From the NCBI GenBank assembly GCA_037443425.1, contig JBBIOI010000077.1, forward strand, positions 1 to 16,323: a stretch of 16,323 nt of DNA, read 5' to 3'. This stretch comes from JBBIOI01 sp037443425 (lineage in GTDB: Bacteria; Desulfobacterota; BSN033; UBA1163). Below the pieces are notes generated by a model. That model was given only the letters and a program-made list of their open reading frames with translations, searched no databases and had not been told where the DNA came from. Below, piece after piece: positions 1-5,682 of the stretch. Both the position numbers and the translations under genes were made by a program. Within the stretch, counting starts at the first letter, position 1; every line of letters starts with the position of its first letter.

Positions 1-521
1 TTGCCCCTGCAATTCTATCTTTTAGCTGGGCACTACGACCTTATGGGAAATTTGGATGGCTTGCAGCATTTATATTTGTTGCATGCGGGGCCTTGAGGCT
101 TGCCCGTTTCAATGTTCAATCATCATCTGGAGAAATGAAATATTTTAAGGGTCTTCCAATCCCAGCCGCAGCCTCAATGTTAGCCCTGACGATCTTACTA
201 TACTTGAGATTGATTGACACGGGTTTAATAAAAGACATAGTGATCCTTGTCATGATCTGGATTCTATCATTCCTTATGGTTTCTAATATCCGATATTTCA
301 GTTTAAAAGAACTAAATCTGGCAAAGAAAAAACCATTTAGCCTTTTTATATTTATTGTACTATCGATGATAGTGATTATAATGGAACCCGTAATCGTCCT
401 TTTTGGATTTGCAACTATTTATATTATCTCTGGTCCATTAAATATGTTTTTAGCATGGCATAAAAAGAGGGCTTTAAGAAAATTGGAGCCTTCTGAAGAA
501 GATATACTGGTTCGTGGATAA
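1..521 (+). CDS. pssA: CDP-diacylglycerol--serine O-phosphatidyltransferase, 3' part
   Basis: This is the C-terminal part of an integral membrane enzyme that makes phosphatidylserine from CDP-diacylglycerol and serine, the first committed step towards phosphatidylethanolamine. The gene runs off the left edge and the first whole codon is at position 3. The segments GALRLARFNVQ and YFKGLPIPAAA are typical of the PssA family just after its catalytic CDP-alcohol phosphatidyltransferase motif, which would lie outside the window. The remaining sequence is mostly hydrophobic membrane spans, followed by a basic, charged tail ending at the TAA at 519-521. An ATG-like start inside the window (TTG at 93) is not real, because the family homology continues upstream of it in the same frame. 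The name rests on motif recall; a related CDP-alcohol phosphatidyltransferase is the alternative. Confidence 0.85.
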   Translation, partial: APAILSFSWALRPYGKFGWLAAFIFVACGALRLARFNVQSSSGEMKYFKGLPIPAAASMLALTILLYLRLIDTGLIKDIVILVMIWILSFLMVSNIRYFSLKELNLAKKKPFSLFIFIVLSMIVIIMEPVIVLFGFATIYIISGPLNMFLAWHKKRALRKLEPSEEDILVRG

Positions 522-537
522 TTTGACTATTAAAGGC

Positions 538-557
538 AGCCTCTTGAAAAAGAGGCT
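538..557 (+). terminator. Short hairpin after pssA, possible terminator
   Basis: AGCCTCTT (538-545) and AAGAGGCT (550-557) form a perfect 8-bp stem around a GAAA tetraloop, 16 bases after the pssA stop. The tail that follows is only moderately T-rich, so termination is plausible but not certain. The hairpin overlaps the -35 region of the tRNA promoter. Confidence 0.4.
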
Positions 558-571
558 TATTCTGTTATAAT
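544..571 (+). promoter_or_regulatory. Sigma-70-type promoter of tRNA-Asn
   Basis: TTGAAA (544-549) and a perfect TATAAT (566-571) are separated by 16 bases. Transcription would start near 578, about 11 bases before the mature tRNA 5' end at 589. The position and quality make it the likely promoter of the tRNA gene. Confidence 0.75.
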
Positions 572-588
572 TTTTTTTAAGATTTAAT

Positions 589-665
589 TCCCCGGTAGCT
601 CAATCGGTAGTAGCGGCTGGCTGTTAACCAGTAGGTTGCAGGTTCGAGTCCTGCCCGGGGAGCCA
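589..665 (+). tRNA. tRNA-Asn (GTT anticodon), CCA encoded
   Basis: A full cloverleaf can be folded by eye. The acceptor stem TCCCCGG (589-595) pairs with CCGGGGA (655-661), followed by discriminator G662 and an encoded CCA (663-665). The anticodon stem GCTGG/CCAGT encloses loop CTGTTAA with anticodon GTT at 623-625, reading Asn codons. The T stem GCAGG/CCTGC encloses TTCGAGT. The D arm is odd: GCTC (598-601) faces GTAGC (610-614), so there is one more base than in the usual GAGC partner. This leaves either a bulged T611 or a 3-bp stem with a C-T mismatch at position 13-22. Total length is 77 with CCA, against 76 for the E. coli homologue. Confidence 0.95.
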
Positions 666-704
666 GAATTAAAAAGGGGACTCAAATGGTCCCCTTTTTA
701 ATTC
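666..704 (+). terminator. Rho-independent terminator after tRNA-Asn
   Basis: A perfect 16-bp inverted repeat (666-681 with 689-704) encloses the 7-base loop TCAAATG. Its 3' arm contains GTCCCC followed by TTTTT, and its 5' arm has the matching A run, so it can work in both directions. It lies one base after the tRNA CCA end and would also stop minus-strand transcripts coming from the hepT side. Confidence 0.9.
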
Positions 705-854
705 TAACTTGTGAAATACCAATTTTCTCCAATTGTTCGAAATACTGTCCTTTAAATCATTCCCGGTAAATGAATCTTTGATTCTAATACCTTACTCTTG
801 ATTATAATTTTTCAGAAAATAATTGTGCTTATGCGGAAACTCAAGTTTCTCTTC

Positions 855-1010
855 TCACTTCACAAAAGAACCAAATATTCCCACTGCTTCAGCTTTATAT
901 TTTTGCTTTATTTTAACTTTCAAATTTTCAAGAGTTTTTATAATTTCCTTGGCCTGTTTTTCGGCCGATGAAAATTGATATTTCTTGCCTTTTCCATATT
1001 CATTTTCCAC
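855..1010 (-). pseudogene. Truncated MntA-type nucleotidyltransferase antitoxin
   Basis: Read on the minus strand from a GTG at 1010-1008, this frame gives 51 residues ending at TGA 857-855. It contains AEAVGIFGSFVK, the start of the MNT-fold GS motif (family form GSYVRG...SDxD). Translation stops just where the catalytic DxD segment should begin, and none of the three minus-strand frames beyond the stop restores an SDxD motif. The 3' half therefore appears lost, not merely shifted. The frame overlaps the end of the upstream HepT gene, as usual for a coupled toxin-antitoxin pair, but in HEPN-then-MNT order. The gene is too short to be an active nucleotidyltransferase. A short peptide may still be made. 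Confidence 0.7.
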
Positions 1011-1353
1011 TCTCATACAAATCTTTAATCATCTTTTCTACCTGAACTTTTAACTCAGGAATATCTTCTTTAACTGTTTTCCAGATTCTTTCATAAATAA
1101 CACCAAAATATTCATGAATAACCTTATTCCTCATCCCTGCTATTGCTTTCCAGGGGATTTGTGGGTATTTTTTCCTTATATTTTGTGGAATATGTTTTGC
1201 GGCTTCACCAATTACTTCAAGGCTTCTGGTGAATGCCTTTTTCAAATCCTCATTTTCTGCAAACTTTTCATAGTTTAAATTTTGAGTCCTGTTAATCAAG
1301 TAGATGCATTCATTAAAGATATCGTTAAGGAAATCTCTTATTTCTCTTACCAA
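1000..1353 (-). CDS. HepT-like HEPN-domain RNase toxin (DUF86), orphaned
   Basis: This DUF86/HepT-family protein is a predicted RNA-cleaving toxin. Counting from a TTG at 1353-1351 it has 117 residues, the usual family length. It carries the HEPN catalytic motif R-X4-H followed by X-Y (R75, H80, Y82 in GMRNKVIHEYF). In characterised HepT/MntA pairs the Tyr of RX4HXY is AMPylated by the antitoxin. The typical HepT N-terminus (VREIRDFLND) begins right after this TTG. An upstream in-frame TTG at 1383 would add ten residues that do not look like the family. No clear Shine-Dalgarno sequence precedes either start, so the 5' end is uncertain or damaged. Its own MntA partner downstream is truncated, leaving an apparently intact toxin motif without its cognate antitoxin. 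Confidence 0.8.
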   Translation of the reverse strand: MVREIRDFLNDIFNECIYLINRTQNLNYEKFAENEDLKKAFTRSLEVIGEAAKHIPQNIRKKYPQIPWKAIAGMRNKVIHEYFGVIYERIWKTVKEDIPELKVQVEKMIKDLYESGK

Positions 1354-1398
1354 AATAATACAAAATGAAACAATAGATTTCAATAGAAAAATTTAAAA

Positions 1399-1442
1399 AG
1401 TTGATGGGGAGGGGAATCAACTACGAGCCTGCTGTCTGCTGT
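1399..1442 (+). repeat. G-rich-loop inverted repeat plus 7-bp tandem repeat in divergent intergenic region
   Basis: AGTTGAT (1399-1405) and ATCAACT (1416-1422) form a perfect 7-bp inverted repeat with a G-rich loop GGGGAGGGGA. Just after it, CTGCTGT occurs twice in tandem (1429-1435, 1436-1442). This short stretch is more GC-rich than its surroundings and sits between the two divergent HEPN/MNT sets. It could be an operator or a scar of rearrangement; the sequence does not decide. Confidence 0.4.
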
Positions 1443-1468
1443 GCCATCTGATAGATTGTAAATAAAAA

Positions 1469-1497
1469 TTGACTTTGTATTTAAATTTTTATATAAA
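1469..1497 (+). promoter_or_regulatory. Sigma-70-type promoter of the xre-mntA-hepT set
   Basis: TTGACT (1469-1474) and TATAAA (1492-1497) are exactly 17 bases apart. Transcription would start near 1504, about 33 bases before the ATG of the regulator remnant at 1537. It is well placed to drive the regulator, the small ORF, mntA and hepT as one transcript. Confidence 0.65.
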
Positions 1498-1536
1498 ACT
1501 ATATAGAATGTTATATGAAGAATGCATGAGATAATT

Positions 1537-1747
1537 ATGAAAAATAAGGATATCTGTAAATTGGTCAAAACACTCAGAAATAAACTTGGCCTTACACAGG
1601 AACAGTTTGGGAGTGACATTTTCTACTATTAACAATTGGGAAAGAGGAAATCGAACACCTCACCCATTCTTATTTCAGAAACTTCTGGATATGGCTGAAG
1701 AAGCTGGCTTGGAAAATATTGAGAACATCAAAAGGACAAGAAAGTAA
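1537..1747 (+). pseudogene. XRE-type helix-turn-helix regulator, frameshifted
   Basis: Two adjacent frames together encode one helix-turn-helix protein. The first, ATG 1537 to TAA 1632, reads LVKTLRNKLGLTQEQF and then goes out of frame. The second, from about 1613 to TAA 1745-1747, reads VTFSTINNWERGNRTPHP and then KLLDMAEEAG. In the usual XRE fold about five residues separate the QEQF-like and VTFSTINNW-like segments, but only four bases (1609-1612) do so here. The simplest reading is an 11-base deletion that removed the turn and broke the frame. The family often regulates its own toxin-antitoxin operon, so loss of this gene may leave the downstream mntA-hepT pair unrepressed. Programmed frameshifting is unlikely because core residues of the fold are missing too. 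Confidence 0.75.
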
Positions 1748-1759
1748 GTAGATGTAATT

Positions 1760-1900
1760 ATGGCTAATAACAGCAATGAAGAAAGAAAAAGGAATGTTGT
1801 CGGACTACAAATAGAACAAATCATAATAATGAATAGTGATAGTGTTGTAAAGGGTTATAAGCCGATAGAAAGCGAATTCAAAGCACTTATGGGGGGATAA
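1760..1900 (+). CDS. Small ORF, 46 residues, unknown function
   Basis: An ATG 13 bases after the regulator stop opens a 46-codon frame (start MANNSNEERKRN, end ESEFKALMGG) that closes one base before the mntA ATG at 1902. It is charged, has no signal peptide or membrane segment, and I do not recognise it. The tight fit between its neighbours suggests an operon member or translational coupler. Its last codons supply the G-rich stretch GGGGGGAT that serves as the ribosome-binding site of mntA. It has only a weak ribosome-binding site of its own, so it may simply be a chance frame in the leader. Confidence 0.4.
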   Translation: MANNSNEERKRNVVGLQIEQIIIMNSDSVVKGYKPIESEFKALMGG

Positions 1901-1901
1901 A

Positions 1902-2249
1902 ATGAGAAAAACAAATAATAAAAGGATCCTAACAAAAGAAGAAATAATCCAAAGATTAAATGAGTGTAGCGAAGTATTAAAGAGATATGGAGTTAAAAAG
2001 ATAGGACTTTTTGGCTCTTATGTCAGAGGAGAACAGAACGAAAATAGCGACATTGACCTTGTTGTAGAGTTTGACCTAAATTTTTTCGGTCCTGAATTTA
2101 AAGGGCTTTATGATGCGTATATAACAATTTCTGACTATCTTGAAAATCTATTTGGTAAAAAAGTAGAGATATTAACCCCTATAAGTATAGAAACTATAAG
2201 GATAAAAGAGGTTGCTGAAGAAATAAAGAGGAGCGTAATATATGTCTAA
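1902..2249 (+). CDS. mntA: MntA-like MNT-domain nucleotidyltransferase antitoxin
   Basis: This 115-residue minimal nucleotidyltransferase has the complete GS-X10-DxD motif: G38-S39, then D50 and D52, inside GLFGSYVRGE and SDIDLVVEF. A later KKVEIL strand probably supplies the third acidic position. In known MntA/HepT systems this enzyme adds AMP to a tyrosine of HepT and so blocks its RNase activity. The ATG follows a G-rich ribosome-binding site at 1891-1897. The stop overlaps the hepT start by eight bases, so the two are translationally coupled. The gene appears intact, unlike its truncated relative at 855-1010. Function is inferred from family and context. Confidence 0.85.
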   Translation: MRKTNNKRILTKEEIIQRLNECSEVLKRYGVKKIGLFGSYVRGEQNENSDIDLVVEFDLNFFGPEFKGLYDAYITISDYLENLFGKKVEILTPISIETIRIKEVAEEIKRSVIYV

Positions 2250-2592
2250 AAGAGGAGATAAAGAATTCCTTAAAGATATCAGAGAAGCGATTGATAGAAT
2301 AGAAAATTTCACTACTGGGATGGACTTTAATCAATTTCTTAAAGATATAAAGACACAAGATGCTGTTGCCCGTAATTTAGAGATAATTGGTGAGGCAGTT
2401 AAAAACCTATCAAAAGATTTAATTAAAGAACATAAGGAAGTTGAATGGAAAAACATCGCTGGTATGAGAGACAAAATTATACATTTCTATTTTGGAATAA
2501 AGTGGGATGTAGTTTGGGATGTTATTAAGAATAAAATACCAGAACTAAAACCAAAATTAGAATCAATAATTAAAGAATTGATGGTAGAATAA
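2242..2592 (+). CDS. hepT: HepT-like HEPN-domain RNase toxin (DUF86)
   Basis: The 116-residue product is a DUF86/HepT protein with the HEPN motif R76-X4-H81-X-Y83 (GMRDKIIHFYFG). Arg and His are the RNase residues, and Tyr is the family site for AMPylation by MntA. The segment ARNLEIIGEAVKNL is also family-typical. It overlaps mntA by eight bases and forms the toxin half of a standard MNT-HEPN pair. It is a clear relative of the minus-strand HepT at 1000-1353: both share the LExIGEA, W-K-x-IAGMR and IPELK segments. The two probably arose by duplication or by separate acquisition of the same family. Confidence 0.85.
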   Translation: MSKRGDKEFLKDIREAIDRIENFTTGMDFNQFLKDIKTQDAVARNLEIIGEAVKNLSKDLIKEHKEVEWKNIAGMRDKIIHFYFGIKWDVVWDVIKNKIPELKPKLESIIKELMVE

Positions 2593-2613
2593 TCTGATAA
2601 TCTGAAAAATTTC

Positions 2614-2641
2614 TTGACTTTTTCTGAAGCTTTTCTAAAAT
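2614..2641 (+). promoter_or_regulatory. Candidate promoter for the Tat-exported hydrolase gene
   Basis: TTGACT (2614-2619) and TAAAAT (2636-2641) are 16 bases apart, in the 169-base gap between hepT and the hydrolase gene. The leader would be about 115 bases. No convincing terminator for hepT was seen in this gap. Confidence 0.5.
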
Positions 2642-2744
2642 CTTTAATTGATAGAAAATCCTTAAGAGAGTCTGGCTGATCTACTTTAAGGGCCTAAAAA
2701 TTATTTTACACATCTCTTTAATTATTTGGGAAAAATTAAATAAT

Positions 2745-2752
2745 AAAGGAGG
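2745..2752 (+). promoter_or_regulatory. Strong Shine-Dalgarno of the hydrolase gene
   Basis: AAAGGAGG lies nine bases before the ATG at 2762 and fixes that start. It is one of the two best ribosome-binding sites in the window; the other belongs to livK. Confidence 0.85.
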
Positions 2753-2761
2753 AAAATCAAA

Positions 2762-3742
2762 ATGGATACCCAAGAAAAAAATGACAGAAAGATACTTTTA
2801 TCCAGAAGGAATTTTTTAAAAGGTTCAATAGCTACCTTTACCACTACATTACTTGCTAAAGATGTTTTCTCTAAGGATATCAGCCCTTCAAAAAAGACAG
2901 GAACAAGGTTAATTCTTCTGGGAACTGGAGGTGGTCCCAGACCGAATAAAATGAGAAATCAATCCTCTTGGGTTGTAATTGTTAACAATGTCCCTTATGT
3001 TGTGGATTGTGGTGGAGGTGTAAGCAGACAGCTTGTTTTTGCTAACGTCCCTTTAAAAGATTTAAGATACATATTCATTACACATCACCACTCTGACCAT
3101 AATCTGGAATACGGTAATCTTATTTACAATGCCTGGGTCTCAGGTTTTAAAGGTAAGATAGATGTTTATGGTCCACCACCCCTTGAGAAGATGACCAACT
3201 TCTTCTTTGAACTGAATGCCTACGATATGCATATAAGGATACCTGATGAGGGTAGATCACCTTTGAAATCAATGATACATGTTCACGAAATTTATCGAGA
3301 AGGATTGGTTATGCAAGATGAGAATGTTAAGGTCACAGCAACACTTGTAAATCACCCTCCTGTTGTCCCATCTTTTGCATACCGTTTTGATACACCTGAT
3401 AGGTCTATTGTTTTCTCGGGTGATACAACACCCAGTGATAATCTCATAAGACTTGCAAAAAACGCTGATATACTTGTTCATGAAGTTCTTCATAAACCAT
3501 CTCTTGCCAGACTTATTGCTCGTATTCCTCATGCAGAAAGACTTCTCGAGCATATTGTTGGATCCCATACAACACATATAGATGTTGGTAAAGTTGCTAA
3601 GGAAGCCGAAGTAAAGACCCTTGTATTAACACATTTTGTTCCAGTTGATGATCCTTCTGTAACTGATGAAATGTGGGTAGAGGGGCCGAGGCAGAATTTC
3701 AGCGGAGAGATCATAGTTGGGAAAGACCTTATGGAAATATAA
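2762..3742 (+). CDS. Tat-exported metallo-beta-lactamase-fold hydrolase
   Basis: The 326-residue protein starts with a twin-arginine signal (SRRNFLKG, residues 14-21) and a weakly hydrophobic stretch, so it should be folded with its metals in the cytoplasm and then exported. The mature part has a metallo-beta-lactamase fold of the RNase Z/arylsulfatase-like branch. It has the strand motif ILLGTGGGPRP, the metal-binding THHHSDH (residues 107-113), His198, Asp221 in FSGDTTP, and His291 in LTHFVP. Export makes tRNA processing unlikely and points to hydrolysis of a small ester, lactone, sulfate or phosphodiester outside the cytoplasm. The substrate cannot be read from the sequence. Arginine codons are mostly AGA/AGG (about 15 of 18). 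It is followed after 82 bases by the dynamin-like gene. Confidence 0.85.
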   Translation: MDTQEKNDRKILLSRRNFLKGSIATFTTTLLAKDVFSKDISPSKKTGTRLILLGTGGGPRPNKMRNQSSWVVIVNNVPYVVDCGGGVSRQLVFANVPLKDLRYIFITHHHSDHNLEYGNLIYNAWVSGFKGKIDVYGPPPLEKMTNFFFELNAYDMHIRIPDEGRSPLKSMIHVHEIYREGLVMQDENVKVTATLVNHPPVVPSFAYRFDTPDRSIVFSGDTTPSDNLIRLAKNADILVHEVLHKPSLARLIARIPHAERLLEHIVGSHTTHIDVGKVAKEAEVKTLVLTHFVPVDDPSVTDEMWVEGPRQNFSGEIIVGKDLMEI

Positions 3743-3749
3743 ATCTGAA
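3737..3749 (+). repeat. 13-bp direct repeat, left copy
   Basis: ATATAAATCTGAA spans the stop codon of the hydrolase gene. An identical copy lies at 5550-5562 and spans the stop of the dynamin-like gene in the same register. The pair brackets exactly one gene plus its upstream promoter region. Confidence 0.6.
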
Positions 3750-3788
3750 TAAATGAAGGATAGCCCTCCATTCAAAAGGTAGCCAACA

Positions 3789-3815
3789 TTGACTCTTTTT
3801 GCTATAATATAAAAT
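3789..3815 (+). promoter_or_regulatory. Candidate promoter directly upstream of the dynamin-like gene
   Basis: TTGACT (3789-3794) is followed by overlapping -10-like sequences. TATAAT (3803-3808) is too close to pair with it, while TAAAAT (3810-3815) is 15 bases away. Any of these would start transcription within about ten bases of the ATG at 3825, where no Shine-Dalgarno sequence exists, so the mRNA may be leaderless. Confidence 0.45.
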
Positions 3816-3824
3816 AATTTGAAT

Positions 3825-5555
3825 ATGCGTTTATTAAGTTCAGAACAAGAGGAACTACTTAAAGATGAACGTAGGCTATTGAATAACCTCCAGATGATAT
3901 TGGAACGTCTTGGGATTACTCAAGATGATCAAGAGGCCCTTTTTCATTCTATTCAGCAACTTGATGAGTTATTCCTTATCGTTGTTGTAGGAGAGTTCAA
4001 CTCGGGAAAGAGTGCTATAATTAATGCCCTTCTGGGTCAAACACTTCTTCAAGAAGGTGTAACTCCAACTACAACAAAAATTTATATTCTTCGGTATGGA
4101 GAGAATCAACAACAAACCCTTATAAGTGAACGTCAAATTCTTCTTACTGCTCCAATAGAATTTCTTCATGAACTAAGCATTGTTGATACTCCTGGAACTA
4201 ATGCAGTAATACGTGAACATGAAATAATAACAACTCGATTTATACCTCGTTCCGATCTAATAATATTTATCACCTCCGCTGATCGTCCTTTTACAGAAAG
4301 TGAACGAAACTTTCTGGAACTTATTAGGGAATGGGGGAAAAAGGTGGTTTTTGTGGTAAACAAGATTGATATCTTAAATAGTGATAAGGAGAGAATTGAA
4401 ATCGAAAACTTTGTCCTGAAAAATGTTCATTCAGTTTTAGAGGATAATATAAAAATTTTTTCAGTAAGCGCTCGTGATGCTATTAGAGCAAAACAGGAGA
4501 AGAATCAAGACCTATGGGAAAAAAGCCGTTTTAAATCACTGGAAGAATATATTCGCAAAACATTAGATGAAAAAAGTCGATTTCGACTTAAATTATTAAA
4601 TCCACTCGGAGTGGGCAATCATTTGGCTGAAAAATGCTTGGAAATGATTTCTTCTCGGCTTCAGTTTCTACAAAGCGATTTCAATCTCATTGAGGAGATT
4701 GAAAACCAGCTCAATCTATATAAAGAAGATATACAACGATATTTCAACTCCCGAATGGCAGAGGTCGAAAATCTTCTTTATGAAATGGAGACCAGGGGAC
4801 AGGTTTTCTTTGATGAGACATTTCGTCTGGGACGGTTTTTAGATCTGCTATCCAAGGCACGTGTCCACCAAGAATTTGAAAGATATGTGGTTGCAGATGT
4901 ACCACAAAGTGTTGAGGAAAAAGTAGAAGAGCTAATCAATTGGCTTGTGGACTCAGATCTAAAACAGTGGCAAACTGTAGTTAAACTTCTTTCCGAAAAG
5001 GATAGTGGTTCAAAAGGATATGCTTGGAAAGATGTAGGAATAGGTAATTTTTATCGGAATCGCCAAAGCCTTATCAATACGATAGTTCGAGAAACACGAC
5101 GTGTGGTTGAATCTTATGATAAAATAAGAGAGGCAAAGGCCATTGCAGAAAGTGCACGCACAGCAGTGGCAACTACTGCTGCCATCGAAGCCAGTGCTCT
5201 TGGGTTAGGTGCGATTGTAACCACATTGGCAACTACAGCAGCTGCTGATGTAACAGGGTTCATTATGGCAGGTTTTATCGCAGTTGTGGGTTTCTTTATC
5301 ATTCCAGCTAAACGTCGACAGGGAAAAACCAAATTAATGGAAAAGATTTCTGCTGTTCGAAAACAACTCATCCACTCACTTCAATCACAGTTTAATAAAG
5401 AAATTGACCGAAGTTTGCAACAAATTCATGAGGCCATTGCGCCTTATACCCGTTTCATTCGTTCCGAACGAGATAAAATGACGAAGTATCAATCCGAGCT
5501 CCAATCTCTCAAAGGAGAGATGGTTCAATTTAAAGGAAAATTAGAAGAGATATAA
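3825..5555 (+). CDS. Bacterial dynamin-like GTPase
   Basis: The 576-residue product is a large membrane-associated GTPase of the dynamin/FZL superfamily. The GTPase motifs are all present: GEFNSGKS (residues 56-63), Thr in VTPTT (79-83), DTPG (121-124), NKID (179-182) and a SVSAR segment. Long charged helical stretches follow, then an Ala/Thr-rich and hydrophobic region (about 447-495, including GFIMAGFIAVVGFFIIP). That region probably forms the membrane-inserting paddle. A last coiled coil closes the protein. Known relatives remodel or repair membranes, and some act in phage defence; the role here is open. ATG 3825 was chosen over a TTG six bases upstream. Arginine codons are overwhelmingly CGN, unlike the neighbouring genes, and the gene lies between 13-bp direct repeats, which suggests acquisition. 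No tandem second dynamin gene, as found in paired systems, is present. Confidence 0.88.
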   Translation: MRLLSSEQEELLKDERRLLNNLQMILERLGITQDDQEALFHSIQQLDELFLIVVVGEFNSGKSAIINALLGQTLLQEGVTPTTTKIYILRYGENQQQTLISERQILLTAPIEFLHELSIVDTPGTNAVIREHEIITTRFIPRSDLIIFITSADRPFTESERNFLELIREWGKKVVFVVNKIDILNSDKERIEIENFVLKNVHSVLEDNIKIFSVSARDAIRAKQEKNQDLWEKSRFKSLEEYIRKTLDEKSRFRLKLLNPLGVGNHLAEKCLEMISSRLQFLQSDFNLIEEIENQLNLYKEDIQRYFNSRMAEVENLLYEMETRGQVFFDETFRLGRFLDLLSKARVHQEFERYVVADVPQSVEEKVEELINWLVDSDLKQWQTVVKLLSEKDSGSKGYAWKDVGIGNFYRNRQSLINTIVRETRRVVESYDKIREAKAIAESARTAVATTAAIEASALGLGAIVTTLATTAAADVTGFIMAGFIAVVGFFIIPAKRRQGKTKLMEKISAVRKQLIHSLQSQFNKEIDRSLQQIHEAIAPYTRFIRSERDKMTKYQSELQSLKGEMVQFKGKLEEI

Positions 5556-5562
5556 ATCTGAA
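5550..5562 (+). repeat. 13-bp direct repeat, right copy
   Basis: This copy of ATATAAATCTGAA is identical to 3737-3749 and spans the dynamin-like gene's TAA stop. Recombination between copies would remove the GTPase gene and leave the hydrolase gene with an intact stop. Confidence 0.6.
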
Positions 5563-5643
5563 ACTTATGAAAGCCTGCTAATTAAGGAAATCACCATATC
5601 TCCTCAAGGAAGAGATCATATCCCCATTGGTTTTATTTTATGC

Positions 5644-5673
5644 TTGACCATTAATTTATAACAGTGGTAAAAT
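5644..5673 (+). promoter_or_regulatory. Sigma-70-type promoter of the two-component genes
   Basis: TTGACC (5644-5649) and TAAAAT (5668-5673) are separated by 18 bases. The predicted start, near 5680, is only about three bases before the kinase ATG at 5683. No Shine-Dalgarno sequence is present, so a leaderless or nearly leaderless message is expected. Confidence 0.6.
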
Positions 5674-5682
5674 TGTTTAAAA

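Noticed and set aside
1380..1619. Minus-strand open frame of 79 codons over the regulator remnant
   Set aside because: It covers the helix-turn-helix remnant and the promoter of the other strand and shows no family features.
3789..3808. TTGACT and TATAAT as one standard promoter before the dynamin-like gene
   Set aside because: They are only eight bases apart, too close for sigma-70; a nearby -10-like sequence (3810-3815) was used instead with low confidence.
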